From Schistosoma mansoni (lineage: Eukaryota > Platyhelminthes > Trematoda > Strigeidida > Schistosomatidae), in the NCBI RefSeq assembly GCF_000237925.1, contig NC_031502.1, positions 17,544,909 through 17,608,908 on the forward strand: a DNA stretch of 64,000 nt, given 5' to 3'. Under the pieces are notes generated by a model that ran no database searches, had not been told where the DNA came from, and worked only from the letters and a program-made list of their open reading frames with translations. Position numbers and translations under genes: made by a program. Shown piece by piece: positions 23,807-34,993 of this stretch; the first letter of the stretch is position 1, and each line of letters begins with the position of its first letter.

Positions 23807-24775
23807 ATTATCAACAGTGTATCCCATCAGAGTGGGACATGTAGATTGGTTAGTTGCCACTTGAAATGCAAGGGACAAGAGCTGTTGGTTGGTTTGGTCT
23901 ACCGAAGTTCAAGCTGTGGGGTAAATGAGGTCTTGCTAGGCAGTCTCAATACTTGGTCACAAAGTGGTCGATGTCTAATCGTAAGAGACTTTAATGGGCC
24001 CACTTTAGATAGGAAAAGTCTGAGGACTGAATGGTCAGAAAATTCCTTCAAGCATGAACTAGTTAATGCAGTTATCATATATGCCCCAGTGCAACATGTG
24101 AAAGGAGCAACTTGGTACGATCCGGACTCTGAATCATCCTTACTAGATCTTATATTGACCTATTATAAAGATGGCGTCATGAACCTCGGTTACATGCCGC
24201 CCCTTGGTAAAAGTGATCATACAGTTATAATCTTTGACTTCCATACAATTGTCAAAAAGGAGCACGCGTTAGCCTAACCCAGACCTGACGTCTGGAGAGC
24301 AAATAACGAAGATATTATACACACTGCATCGTCAGTAGATTGGACAATAGAACCGGAATACCCGATCGAAACAGTTTGGGATTTATTTCGAAATTTATGC
24401 TTAAGAGTCACTGCGCCCCACATCCCTTGGACAACACAAGGGGGTCCGAGAAACTTTCCTTCATGCTTCAGTAGGGAGGTTCGCACCATTTTCCGTAAGG
24501 GGAGAAGAATTGGGGAGAGATATAGGTTACTGGACACTGATGAGACAAAATCCCAATATTGAGAAGGTCGAAATATTTGTAACTCGAACCTCCTCAAGTC
24601 TAGGTTGTACGAAGAAGAAATTGTTAAAGAATCTATAGAATACCCTAAACGCTTGTATTCTTATATAAAACAAAAGACTGAGAGAAGAGGGAATATTCCA
24701 GCATTATGGGGAAACAGTAATGTTTCATCATTAGTGGAGGACTGTGGTAAAGCTCAAGTATTCTCAAACTACTTT

Positions 24776-24779
<4 letters not shown>

Positions 24780-24809
<30 letters not shown>
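24780..24809. repeat. AT microsatellite
   Basis: A run of (AT)n within the decayed CR1 ORF2. Confidence 0.95.
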
Positions 24810-24811
<2 letters not shown>

Positions 24812-26475
24812 ATAGACACCACCCTTCCCATCATTTCATACAAATCCCTCCACACAAAATGGACAATATGGCCACCGAAGAACTCGATGTCTGTGGTCTG
24901 CTAAATAAGCTTGATATAGGCAAGTCCATGGAACCCGATGAAATGCATCCTAGGTTACGAAAGGAACTAGCTAATTTCGTTGCGAACCCCTTAAGTGTAT
25001 GTTTTAATCTATCCGTAACCCATGGTCGATCACCAAAAGACTGGAAGAACGCCATGACAAGTCCTGTCTTCAAAACAGGTACGAAACATGAGCCTGAGAA
25101 CTACCGACCCGTTAGCCTAGCCAGCGTAGTCGTTACAATTTTAAAAAGGATTGCTCGGAAGGATCTGTTTACGTACCTCAATGAAAAACGGATTATTTTG
25201 GAAAAGCAGCTTGGCTTTAGAATAGGTTGTTTCTGTCTCACTAACTTATTAGTGGCTTGTGAAAGTTGGTGCGCTCTTTAAGACCAAAAGTTACCTATAG
25301 ACGTGAACTACGTTGACTTCAGCATTGTTCCTCTTGTATGTAGATGGCCTTCCTCGTCTCCTATCACTGGTCTTTCTACATGCTAATGATGTCAAGATAT
25401 TGAGAGCGATGAAAAGTAAAGGTGATAGCTTAGAGCTTCAAAATAACCTGGAGAAACTATCTGATTGGTCTCAAACTTGGCAGTTGCCGATAAATACTTC
25501 CAAGCGCATTGTGATGCATATTGGTCATCAAGGTACAGACACACAACGACTTAGGAGTCATTGTCAGTCAAGACTTACAAACTGCTGCACACTGCTTTGC
25601 AACACCCTGCAAAGGTTTTAGAGCCTTATGGTCAATACGTAGGGTCTTAAGCCATGTCGACGCTAAGAATTTGACTTTATATACAGTATTCGTGCGTCCT
25701 AAACTTGAGCATTGCATGAAAGAGGCTAACTCCTGCTTAAAAAAACACTGAGCTTATGGAAAAGGTTTGAAGTACAGTAATTAAGCTGATTCTCGGAATA
25801 GCGAAGCTCCCGTATGATGCTCGACTGGCTAAACTAAACATATTCCCATTGTCCCATCAAAGAGCCAAATGTGACTTGATTACAGTTTTCAAATTACTTA
25901 GTGATAAATTTGCATCTGATATGCCCTCACTTTTCTTGTCTTCCAAAACAAAGAATTTACAAGGACACTGCATAAAAGTTCCCAAGCCCAGGACAAATTA
26001 CTTGTCAGCTGACTATCAACTTTCCCATCGAATTATCAACGAGTGGGATTCATTACCTCAGCTCTTTCAAAAGCAAGTTGGATCAACTTAGAGACCACCG
26101 TTTTTAAGACTAACGCAGGCCACCTAGCCACCTGTCCTTTACAAACTGAAATTGAACTAGTGGAAGCCTCCCATAACAATGTATATTAAACAACCTTTGT
26201 TACGATAATAACAATATAAACCTGATGCTTTGCCGTTTTGAAGTTCATGCTCAACAGCGAAGCAATATAAGGCTATTGTACTTCGTAGTTACTTCTTTGG
26301 TTGACAAACTCCATACATGTCACACGTTTTCGCCATACTAAGCAGTTGCTTATACTTAAAGAGTTTTGAAGTTAACGTTTCTAATTTTTCCTTGATGTCA
26401 GACTTTTGATTTATATTAAGATGGCTTCACTGAATGCTCATCTGATATTTTTCAGGTCGTGCGTCTAGTCATACA

Positions 26476-29400
26476 ATGACTGGTCAACGGCGCTCCATCA
26501 AGAGAAACTCCACCAGAAAGTCAGATGTTTTGCCAGAGGAGAGGTAACAATTTTTTACTACGCTCCACATTTCTAGAACGTTCGTAAATCCATCAGCTTT
26601 GAGTCCTCATCTCTCCTGTCCAATATGTCAAGAGATTTTCTGGAATCCCCAACGTGCCCCATGTGGTCATAGTTTTTGCAAGAGTGTAAGTTTGTAAATA
26701 AATGCTTCTTATGTTTATACTTATCATACTTCAGAAATTCATAAAAATACAGGTTCCTTGTGTTTCGTAAACTCCTATCCTCATAATGCTATTATATTTC
26801 ATTTATTCGTTTTCTGCCAAGTATTTAGGGAAGAAATATGCATGTAGTGATAAGGTACGATATTTTCTGGTTTCATAATAATAAATTTAGCAGTCAGCCT
26901 GATGCACCTCTGTTATGAAAGCTTATGGTGTAATAAAAACGTATAGTAACATATTACTGATTTCGATCTCCACCCGGCAACTGCTTTAATTAGAAAATAA
27001 TCTTAACCCTAACCACTCGGTTGTCAAATTACGTACAAGTGGTCAGTCAGTCAGCTACAACGTAGGACCAGGNNNNNNNNNNNNNNNNNNNNNNNNNNNN
27101 NNNNNNNNNNNNNNNNNNNNNNNNNNNNNNNNNNNNNNNNNNNNNNNNNNNNNNNNNNNNNNNNNNNNNNNNNNNNNNNNNNNNNNNNNNNNNNNNNNNN
27201 NNNNNNNNNNNNNNNNNNNNNNNNNNNNNNNNNNNNNNNNNNNNNNNNNNNNNNNNNNNNNNNNNNNNNNNNGTGACATGGCTCAGAATCGATCACAATG
27301 GCGAGGGTGCATACACTCTTCGTCTTCCCTTAAACCTTAAGATTAAAATTGCTTCATAACGTTCTTCCTTTTTATACTATATCTTTATATACAACCTATC
27401 TTTTATATACTACCATCACTAGATTAACTACTTCTATAAATCCGGTGTTCATCTTGTTGTGCTAACGAGGTATGGCAACTTGGACCGATGCATAAATGTG
27501 CCTGGTCCTACGTTGTAGCTGACTGACTGATTGACATGTCACCTAGAGTCTCCAACCATTGGTTACGATAGTCACGCGAACCCCGACCAAGTAGTCTGCA
27601 TCTGCCAACATGGCTCAGACTAGAAGTTAGTGACTTCGAGCTCTGATGCCACGTTTTAGTTTGGCCGCCCCTAACTCCCAACCATCGCCAATACTAGTGA
27701 GCATAGCGTGTCGTGGTAATCGGTGTTCAGGCATACGTAACACGTGGCCCAACCATCTCAGTCGATGAAGATTCATGACCTCATCAACTGATTTACCATC
27801 ATTCCCTAACGTATAAGTGGTACTTCAGAAGTGCATAATTACTTGTTTAATTTCGTGTTTTTTTTTACTATTTATGACCTTATGTTGGTTGGTGGCTTAA
27901 GTAAAATGAGCTTTTATGTTTGGCTTCCTAATGTTTGATGCGTAGTCTACTAATTTCTGTTCTCGACCGTTGCTGCTACCTTGACGTGATAGTAGGGCTT
28001 GCCTATCGTAATGAACCAGTCGAGCTATACTGGCTGGAACAATCGTTCCTCAAGGTCCTACCATGCTAGACAGGTCGGTTGAAGAGCGGTGAGACTAAAA
28101 GCAGCAAACCCAAGGTCTGAAGGCGAAGTCGTACTGCTGACTGTACAGAGGTGTGACAGCAGTAAGGTGTTTCCTTCAGACAACCAGCATGACAGCGATG
28201 CTGCCTTCCCACAAGGAGGGGTGGGGTTAGAAATGGCCGAACCTAAAAATACACACCTCGCCTTATCCCACGGATTTCCGTCTCCGGCGGTAAGGTTCCA
28301 ACAAGTACGGAGCTAACACAAAAATTACCCACATAACGGTCGTGCGTGATCGACCTTGAGCAGTTGTCCCTAGGGCACTGCGGTCACGCTATCAGGTCAC
28401 TAAGACCACTTCTAATCGAATTTCCTTTACAGGTACCTCTAGAAGAACCCTTCCACTGTGTGGGCAGCCGGGAAGTGATGAATGTCTTCATACATGTAAC
28501 AGCACTCAAGATCACTGTATTCATAATTGGTTTCCTTCTCCGATCCCTATTATTCCTCCTACCTCGACTTTCAACTCTAAACTTCCTCTTTTGGCTTCCA
28601 CCTTAAGTATCACCATGGCCAACGATTCTAGTGCGTGAAACATTGTCTCAGATTTACAGAAACCTCGGTCTAAACTACACATTGGAGCCTTCAACGTATG
28701 TACCCTATGTCAAATCGGTCAACAGGCCTCCTTGGCCAGCACCCTAGAATCTCGTACCATTGATGAATGCTGTGTCTTCGAAACACGCATACAGGATCCT
28801 AGTGTGGTCATTCAATCGACCATACCTCACCAAAACAGAAAACCGACGAGATACACCCTCCGTGTATCTGGCGACCCGATGGCTAGTTCTCGTGGACTGT
28901 CAGGTGTAGGCATAGCACAGAGTACAAGGGAAGAAAAAGCACTATTAGAATGGATCCCCGTTAACAGTCGCCTATGTGATGTCCGGCCAAATGGCTCCGT
29001 GAGACCTCAGAATGATGGGGTCACACGTCGTTGCCTTTTCGTCGTTTCTGTCTACGCTCCCACTGACTGCAGCCCAGATGAAGTGAAAGATGACTTGTAC
29101 TGAAAGCCCTCTGAACTTCTTCGAAAAGCAAAGCGCTCAAAGTACTCGTAGCGGGTGACTTTAATGCTCAATTAGGCAGCTTAAACCAAACAGAAAGACA
29201 TTTATGTGGGTATTTTGGTATTCCGGCTTCGCGAACAGATAATTGTGATCGTCTGTTGCAACTATGCTCAGACAATCGTTTATTCTTAGCAAACACTAAT
29301 TCTGAGCATAAGGAGAGACATCGTCTGACATGGCGACCACCTGTACCAAACCAACGATGGACTCCAATAGACCATATTGCCATCAGTCATCATTGGAGTG

Positions 29401-30172
29401 GCTCGATAGAAGATTGTTGCTCGTATTGGAATACATATTTTGACTCTGATCACGCTTTAATACGAGCACGCATTTGTCTGAGCCTCACTGGACGCAGGAA
29501 AACTACACTAAGAAGACTCATTAGAATTGAACTGGGGGATGAGAAAGCCAAAAGTAATTTCCACGATCAACTGAATTCACAGTTCTTTAAATGAGGTTGA
29601 CCCAGATGTTGATTGGAAATATATACGAACAGCTGTGGAAACGGCAGTGGCATCTATTAGTTATTAAAACCAAAGGGTTACATAAACCAGTGGATTTCCT
29701 CTAAATCTATTGCACTTGTGGGTTCTCGTAAGCTCATCCCATCAGGCTCTGAACACGATAAAGAGCGGAAGCAAATCAGATCTAAGTTGACCAAAAGTCT
29801 AAAGAACGATCGTGAGCAGTGGTGGGCAACGAAATCAAAAGACATGGAAAACGCAGTAGTTGTAGGTAACATCAGACAGCTCTTCAGACTAATGAAAGAA
29901 ACCGGAATTAAGAAGTCAAGTGTGAGACAATCACCAAAAAAGACGAAACTCTTATCTGCTCTCAACTCAGACTTTAAAACGATGGGCGGAACACTTATGG
30001 GAGCAGTTCAGTTGGCCTTCAGCTACTCTACAACTACCCACCATTCCCAAACAGCATGAATGGAACACTGAAGTAGGTCCGCTGACTCTAGTTGAAGTTT
30101 AGATAGTTATAGCTAATCTGAAACAACGAAGTGCAGGTGGTCTAGATGTCAGTCAGCTACAACGTAGGACCA

Positions 30173-30215
<43 letters not shown>

Positions 30216-33200
30216 CCGAGTTACGATACCTCATTAGCGATTAGGTTGACTAATATTGCAGCTGAAACCTGGGAAGTGGACGTAATCCCATTTGACTGAT
30301 CGCAGTCACTGATAGTCTCAGTACATAGGAAAGGATCAAAATCATCCTGTGATAACCATAGAGGGATTAGCTTGATTAATATAGCGTCTAAAATGCTAGC
30401 CTCAATAATTATCGGGCGCCTAACTAAGACTTGTGGACTGCAGACACGAGAAAATCAGACTGGCTTCAGACGTGGTCGTGGCTGCATCAACCCCATGTTC
30501 ACCATTCGTCAGGTTTTAGAACACAGACATGCTTATCGGCGTCCGACGATGATAGTTTTTCTTGACTTGAAAGCAGCATTTGACTCTGTAAACCGAGAGG
30601 CTCTGTGGCAATGTCTGTCATTGAAAGGAGTACCTCGGAAGTGCCTAAACCTTGTGAAGGCTCTTTACTCGAACACTACCAGTCGAGTCAGAGCTTATGG
30701 CGAACTGTCATGTGATTTTGAAACTTCAAGTGGTATCCGGTAAGTCTGTCCGCTATCTTCATTTTTGTTCAATTTCATCACGGACCAACCGCTGGAAAAA
30801 ACCTCGTCGTCTAAAATTTCGGGAATCTTCCCATTATCAGGAGGTCCACTCATCGCAGATGATATAGTTCTTTTTGGTGAAGGCGCTGATAAAATGCAGA
30901 GTCTTCTGTTAGCATGAGCAACAATGCTAGAATGTTTGGGATGCGTTTCTCCCTCTCTGAATGCAAATTGTTGCTTCAGGACTGGCCTGTGTCAACAACC
31001 GAATCAAGGATAGGGATGTCTTAGAAGCATCATTGGTGTGTAGTAGGGCTAAAAAATAAATGATAATATTTGTTTCTAAATACGGGGAACAGCTATTACG
31101 GTGTGCATAAAGTTATGATTCATCATAAACTTAGTTGGGGCTCGTAAGAGCATTCACTAACTGCTTTGATTCATTAGTAGAAATGGGCATCTGTATATTA
31201 GGTCATTGACTACCAATTTGTGCTGTATTCGTTATAGGCATATTATTCAAGTGTGTAGGATGATCTTAGTTGTTTAAGATACTTTATTAAGATGATAAAA
31301 GTAATTTTCTGTCAAAGTACCAGTCCTGTTCGATCTATGTTTTTAGTTTCTAAAAATCGAACGTTAGCCCTCGTCGTTTGTCGTTTTACTGGGATACAAA
31401 ATTTATCAGAAGGGGGTTTCGTGGAGATTTCAGTAATTTTATATAGTTGAGATCATGAGTCGATTGAAGCTAGACCACTATCGAAAACCTGGAAGCACTG
31501 GACGGTCGTTTCGTCCTATTGTGGGACTCCTCAGCAGTGCGCATCCACGATCCCGCCTCGCGAGATTCGAACCCAGGACCTACCACTCTCGCGCCAGAGC
31601 ACTTAACCGATAGACCACTGAGCCGGCATCCGTTGGTGTTAATGTCTGACTTCAACCAATTCACGAAATTGAGCAACCAGTCACCAATGTTATCAGTGAG
31701 TTGATATCTCCCAACAGACCTGGTTGAACTCCACTCGTCACTGCTTCTCACTAGAACTCCAAGAAATATCTCTTGAAACCAGTCACTAGTGAGCATATGA
31801 TTATAATCAGAAGGGGTTTTGTGGAAATATTTTTAGATCCACATTTTTAACCTGAAAGTCATTCACTTGTGACCGTAACCTTCGTCTCGCTTCACTATTG
31901 TGACATATCGTGAAGTGGTTCTTATGTCTTAAGAAACTGATTTACGTATAGCGTTTAATATCTTTCTTTACACATAAGAAAATACCATCTGTACACCAGA
32001 TGATTCTTACCATACGGTAAATATCTTCGAAGTTACTTTTATGTACTTTCAGTGTATTGAGCCATGGATTCAAAATACTCCCAACTGTCCAGTGGACCGT
32101 AAAGCGATTCCTAAAGGATCAATGCATCATGATTTTATTGTGGAAAATATAATAGGTGATTATGTAGTAAGTCATTTTGTTACATTTGGTTCAAAGCATC
32201 ATACGGTTTCTATTTCTGCTTCCATGTATTTTTTCGTTCCGTATTCCCGGTGATTAGATTGTCTTTTCTTTCAGACTTGAAATGAAACCAATCAAAAAGT
32301 TATGTGCTGTAAATTTTATAAGGGAGATAGTAAAATTCCATCAGAAACGAATTTAATTAATTGTTGATTTGCTAATTACATATTCATATGTATACTTATT
32401 ACATAAGGGTAGATGGATATAGAGCAAATTTCTAACATGTCGCCCATCGGTTGAAGTTCAGACATCTCAGTCATTAAGCTTGTTTAACATTTTTCGTATA
32501 ACGACTTTAATTCATGCTTTAAGTAGGTCCACAAAAATTAGAGTATTCATGTAGTTATGTCAGGAAAACTACAGAAAAGATAACTTTTAGAGAAATGTGT
32601 GTGAATCGTAGGATTTTGTGAAAACGTGGAAAAACTAAAAAGATTTGACCTATATATCAGACGTTCTACTCTTCAGCAGTTTGTAAATCATTTATTTATG
32701 CGTTGTTGACAGATCATCAACTTTTCATCTCAAGAAAAGTAGTCGTACTGTAACGCAAACTTATTTAAAGTATTCAAATGTCCTCTCTTTCAGCACAACA
32801 TACGTTACAGAAATCATTGCCACCCTTTAAAATTTAGTATTTATTTAGCGTTAGTAATTTCATGAATTTTCTTGACACTTCTAAATAGTATATACCTACT
32901 TCCACTGCCTTTCCTTTATTCTTCATGCACTAATAATCACTGGCTACGTTTATTTCAAAGACTTTCTTCAACTTACACTAGTTTCTCCTGTTCGAGTCCC
33001 GATCCAGTAGGGTTTTCTTTTCATGGACGGAAATTCTTTTCATATCCCGTTAATATTTTACCGACTGTCTGATATACACTCTTAACATTTCCATCTTTGA
33101 AATAATCATAAAGTTTTAATTTTCCTGTGTTTTGTCACTTTTAGATCTTTACATGCTTCCACTTGGAAATATTTGGGACTAAATTATGAGATATCAGGGA

Positions 33201-34993
33201 ATCTTATGATAGATGGTTATTACTGTAGAATCTGTTTGGATTCAGTGTTAAGTTGGTGGCAGTCTCCACTAGGTTGAAAATTATTTCTACTTATGTCTAA
33301 AGTTTGGTGCTTACTTGAAATAAATGATCATTAGAGTATGGTTGTATCAAGCTGTCAATTATCTATCCCGCTAGTTAAGATTAAGAAAGGATTGTTTTAG
33401 TACTTTCTGTTCGAATTAGTCTGGTTAATTGGGTGCATTTTAGTCCTTCCTGAAACTTTCAGTTCCATTTAGTCAAACAACGTATAACCAATTGTCCATT
33501 GGGATTCTGTCCAGAAGTGGAACGATGAATACTTGCTATGTAGCCTGCGACAACTCAATAGATCATTCCTACTAGTCATGTTAGATTCTGCAAGTATAAT
33601 AGATTTTGTATCCTTTATACGAGTTCCGGAGACTTATTCACGAATGCCAGGATTTTGGAGTTCTGGTTAGTGCGTCTGATTTAAAACAGAGTCTGAATAT
33701 TAGAATCTGTGTGTTATGGAAAATGACTTCAAAAGACTAGGGATGTCTCTCCATAAGTTGTTAGCGCGGTCTGTAATTTTGGAAAATGAAAAGTAGTAAC
33801 ATAAGTATGGAAGTATCCAGGAACAAATTGATAGTGAAAAGCTTGAACGAAAGAAATGCTAGAGGTTTATAAGCTGTCAAAACTTATGAAATCAATGCTG
33901 AACATTTACTATATTTGGAAGTCTGATCATTCAAGCTAAGAAACATCTATGGTCGGCCGGTTACACGTTTATATTGCATATTTACTGTTACTTCTGTAGA
34001 GTTGACTTCATAGTTTTTAAATCTTGTACCAGCTCAGTTTGCCCGTGAGGAAAGAAAGGTTGTGTAATTTTTAAGTCTGAATTTCACTTACCCTTCCTTC
34101 CGTTTGTTTGATATCAGGATATCTCAAGATGTTGACTTTCTATGGGAAACACGTTACTGCCACTACATCCCGATATGGTTAGCAGTGCGACTACGTACTT
34201 TATCTTCAGACTAAATCCAACTGTATTAGGACCGGCCATATTTTCGCCAACTAAATAGCCTAATGTTTGTGTCAATGAGCCGTTTTTGGTTTTCAGTAAG
34301 TTGTTTATACTGTGTTTTAAATTGTTACAAAGATAAACTTGATAAAATCCAGTACATTTGTTATGGGTTCAGTGACAACAATATCTGTTTTTCATTGTTA
34401 TTTTACTATTCATTTTCGCAATGCATTAATTTTCCCTTCAGGTCGCATGTCCTTGGCGTGCACTTGGATGTGATTTTATTGGCCAGTTATGCCTTTTATC
34501 AGGTCATAAGAAAACATGTGTCATGAATCCAAGTACTATGCCTCCAGCTCTTCGTGCTCATACCACAGCTTCCTTAAACAAAGTTAACAGTAATCAATCT
34601 CTAGATATAAAATCTTATAAAAATAATCAACAGTCGTCAGTAAAAGTTAGTTTTGTGTTCCAGTCACAACTTCCCTCGAATACAATTACAACGGCAGAGA
34701 GAATTATTGATGGCAATCAATGTTCGAATAGTCATAGCGTTGAGTCAAGAAATGGCTCAAGTTCCTACAATGATGCTCATGAAGAAAGTGTTATACTTTT
34801 TAGTGATGATGAAGCTGATTTACCGCCTGCTCCACCACCCAGTCTCTTGTTTCGACTATACCATAATTCTGATGCGGATAGTCGTGATTTATTATGTGAT
34901 TTTATACAAAATGGTTCAAATAGTACGACTCAGTCCTCTAGTATTAACAATAAAAACAAGGATGTTCCTAATAAACGTGGACGTAAAAAATAA
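26476..34993 (+). CDS. RING/TRAF-zinc-finger E3 ubiquitin ligase, RNF41 (NRDP1)-like
   Basis: Exons are 26476-26543, 26577-26685, 32053-32166 and 34442-34993, giving 280 residues; introns are 33, 5367 and 2275 nt. Every junction is GT-AG and in phase. The RING uses C37, C40, C52, H54, C57, C60, C71 and D74, ending CPVD. This C3HC3D form with Asp as last ligand is characteristic of RNF41/NRDP1. A TRAF-type finger (C100-x6-C107-x11-H119-x3-C123) has exactly the RNF41 spacing. RING proteins of this type transfer ubiquitin from an E2 to a substrate. The C-terminal 150 residues are low-complexity, with a hydrophobic-acidic VILFSDDE motif (214-221), a proline run (PPAPPP) and a basic end (KRGRKK). 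The substrate-binding domain of RNF41 is absent, so partners are unknown. An acceptor (TTTTTCAG) sits 20 nt upstream of the ATG. Intron 2 is filled with LINE pieces and an assembly gap. Confidence 0.87.
27043..27072 (-). mobile_element. RTE LINE 3' terminus, cut by assembly gap
   Basis: GTCAGTCAGTCAGCTACAAC then GTAGGACCAGG is the reverse complement of the 3' end of the intact RTE (56865-56900). It runs into the gap. Confidence 0.8.
27073..27272. other. assembly gap of 200 N
   Basis: Exactly 200 N, the usual placeholder for a gap of unknown size. It lies within intron 2 of the RING gene and is bounded by RTE sequence of opposite orientation on its two sides. Confidence 0.98.
27273..27535 (+). 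mobile_element. RTE LINE 3' end (ORF end, 3' UTR, CTGA tail)
   Basis: Begins in the ORF 3' end (CDMAQNRSQWRGCIHSSSS) and continues through the 3' UTR to CGTTGTAGCTGACTGACTGA near 27530. This matches the end of the intact copy at 56630-56900. Confidence 0.85.
27536..27815 (-). pseudogene. RTE LINE ORF 3' part, inverted
   Basis: The minus strand reads NDGKSVDEVMNLHRLRWLGH, VLRMPEHRLPRHAM and later GVRVTIVTNGW-type sequence, as in the last 120 codons of the intact RTE. It abuts the plus-strand tail directly, forming an inverted pair. Confidence 0.8.
27960..31030 (+). pseudogene. RTE LINE copy, 5' UTR to mid reverse transcriptase
   Basis: The 5' UTR (27965-28610), endonuclease (HIGAFNVCTLCQIGQQ at 28680; VAGDFNAQLGS near 29150; SDHALIRARI near 29450) and RT (ENQTGFRRGRGCI, IVFLDLKAAFDSVNRE, a weak ADDIVLFGEG near 30860) align with the intact RTE at 53-57 kb. 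Stops and small deletions are spread through it (for example the frame ends at 29101 and 29592). Around 30149-30211 the RT is interrupted by a reversed RTE tail plus (AT)n. The sequence stops at about 31022, so the 3' end is missing. Confidence 0.85.
30149..30211 (-). mobile_element. tail-only RTE fragment plus AT microsatellite
   Basis: GTCAGTCAGCTACAACGTAG then GACCAGG (30149-30175) is the reversed extreme 3' end of RTE, followed by about 36 nt of (AT)n. It replaces part of the RT of the surrounding RTE copy. Confidence 0.75.
31383..31650 (-). mobile_element. Sm-alpha-type SINE with hammerhead ribozyme
   Basis: On the minus strand a tRNA-like head (about 31625-31545) has an A-box-like TGGTCTATCGGTTAAGTG and a B box GGTTCGAATCTC, the pol III promoter elements. 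A hammerhead ribozyme (31542-31494) and a 3' part ending CCCCCTTCTGAT at 31383 follow. This is the layout known for the Sm-alpha family of Schistosoma. The element is in intron 2 of the RING gene, antisense to it. Confidence 0.82.
31494..31542 (-). ncRNA. hammerhead ribozyme, core intact
   Basis: The minus strand reads GCACTG (stem I), CTGAGGA (core CUGANGA with G at the variable position 7), stem II GTCC/GGAC closing a short loop, GAAA, a minimal stem III (CG/CG), then GTC and CAGTGC, which pairs perfectly with the first stem I strand. Predicted self-cleavage follows the C at 31501, before 31500. All invariant core bases appear present. The two-base-pair stem III is typical of Sm-alpha, which is thought to cleave best as a dimer. 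Confidence 0.82.
31651..31835 (-). repeat. SINE-associated segment and second SINE 3' end
   Basis: The terminal motif AATCAGAAGGGGTTTTGTGG appears again at 31802-31821, about 420 bp after its first occurrence at 31383. The DNA between therefore looks like one unit of a head-to-tail array, with the next unit truncated. Confidence 0.45.
31836..34441 (+). other. intronic DNA of the RING gene around exon 3
   Basis: Apart from the 114-nt exon 32053-32166, no gene or repeat family was recognised in this stretch. Confidence 0.45.

Larger units (their letters stand above)
23257..26105 (+). pseudogene. CR1-like ORF2 remnant
   Basis: Endonuclease motifs (QIDSTKPDLIAVTETWLT; later VRDFNGPT and GKSDHTVIIFDF) are followed by RT pieces: GKSMEPDEMHPRL, NYRPVSLASVVVTILKR, then a jump past the catalytic core to LQNNLEKLSDWSQTWQLP. 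The DFSKAF block and most of the YADD region are deleted or altered around 25310-25390 (HANDVKI stands where YADDVKI is expected). The copy is dead. Confidence 0.8.
21270..26158 (+). mobile_element. CR1-like LINE, decayed plus-strand copy with nested insertions
   Basis: A relative of the minus-strand LINE at 16-20 kb, in head-to-head orientation. The 5' UTR (from about 21300) aligns with the other copy. ORF1 remains lie at 21526-22540 and ORF2 remains at 23257-26105. The 3' end has the same CTTTACAAACTGAAATTGAA terminus at about 26130-26155. It is interrupted by an RTE 5' fragment (22621-23256), a solo LTR (23492-23806) and an AT microsatellite (24780-24809). Multiple frameshifts and stops make it non-functional, and it is clearly older than the minus copy. 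Confidence 0.8.

Noticed and set aside
27051-27296. Open frames running through the N gap
   Set aside because: They are artefacts of the unknown bases.
31545-31625. tRNA gene on the minus strand (A and B boxes present)
   Set aside because: It is directly continuous with a hammerhead and a SINE 3' end, and the cloverleaf stems are not complementary, so it is the head of a SINE and not a functional tRNA.
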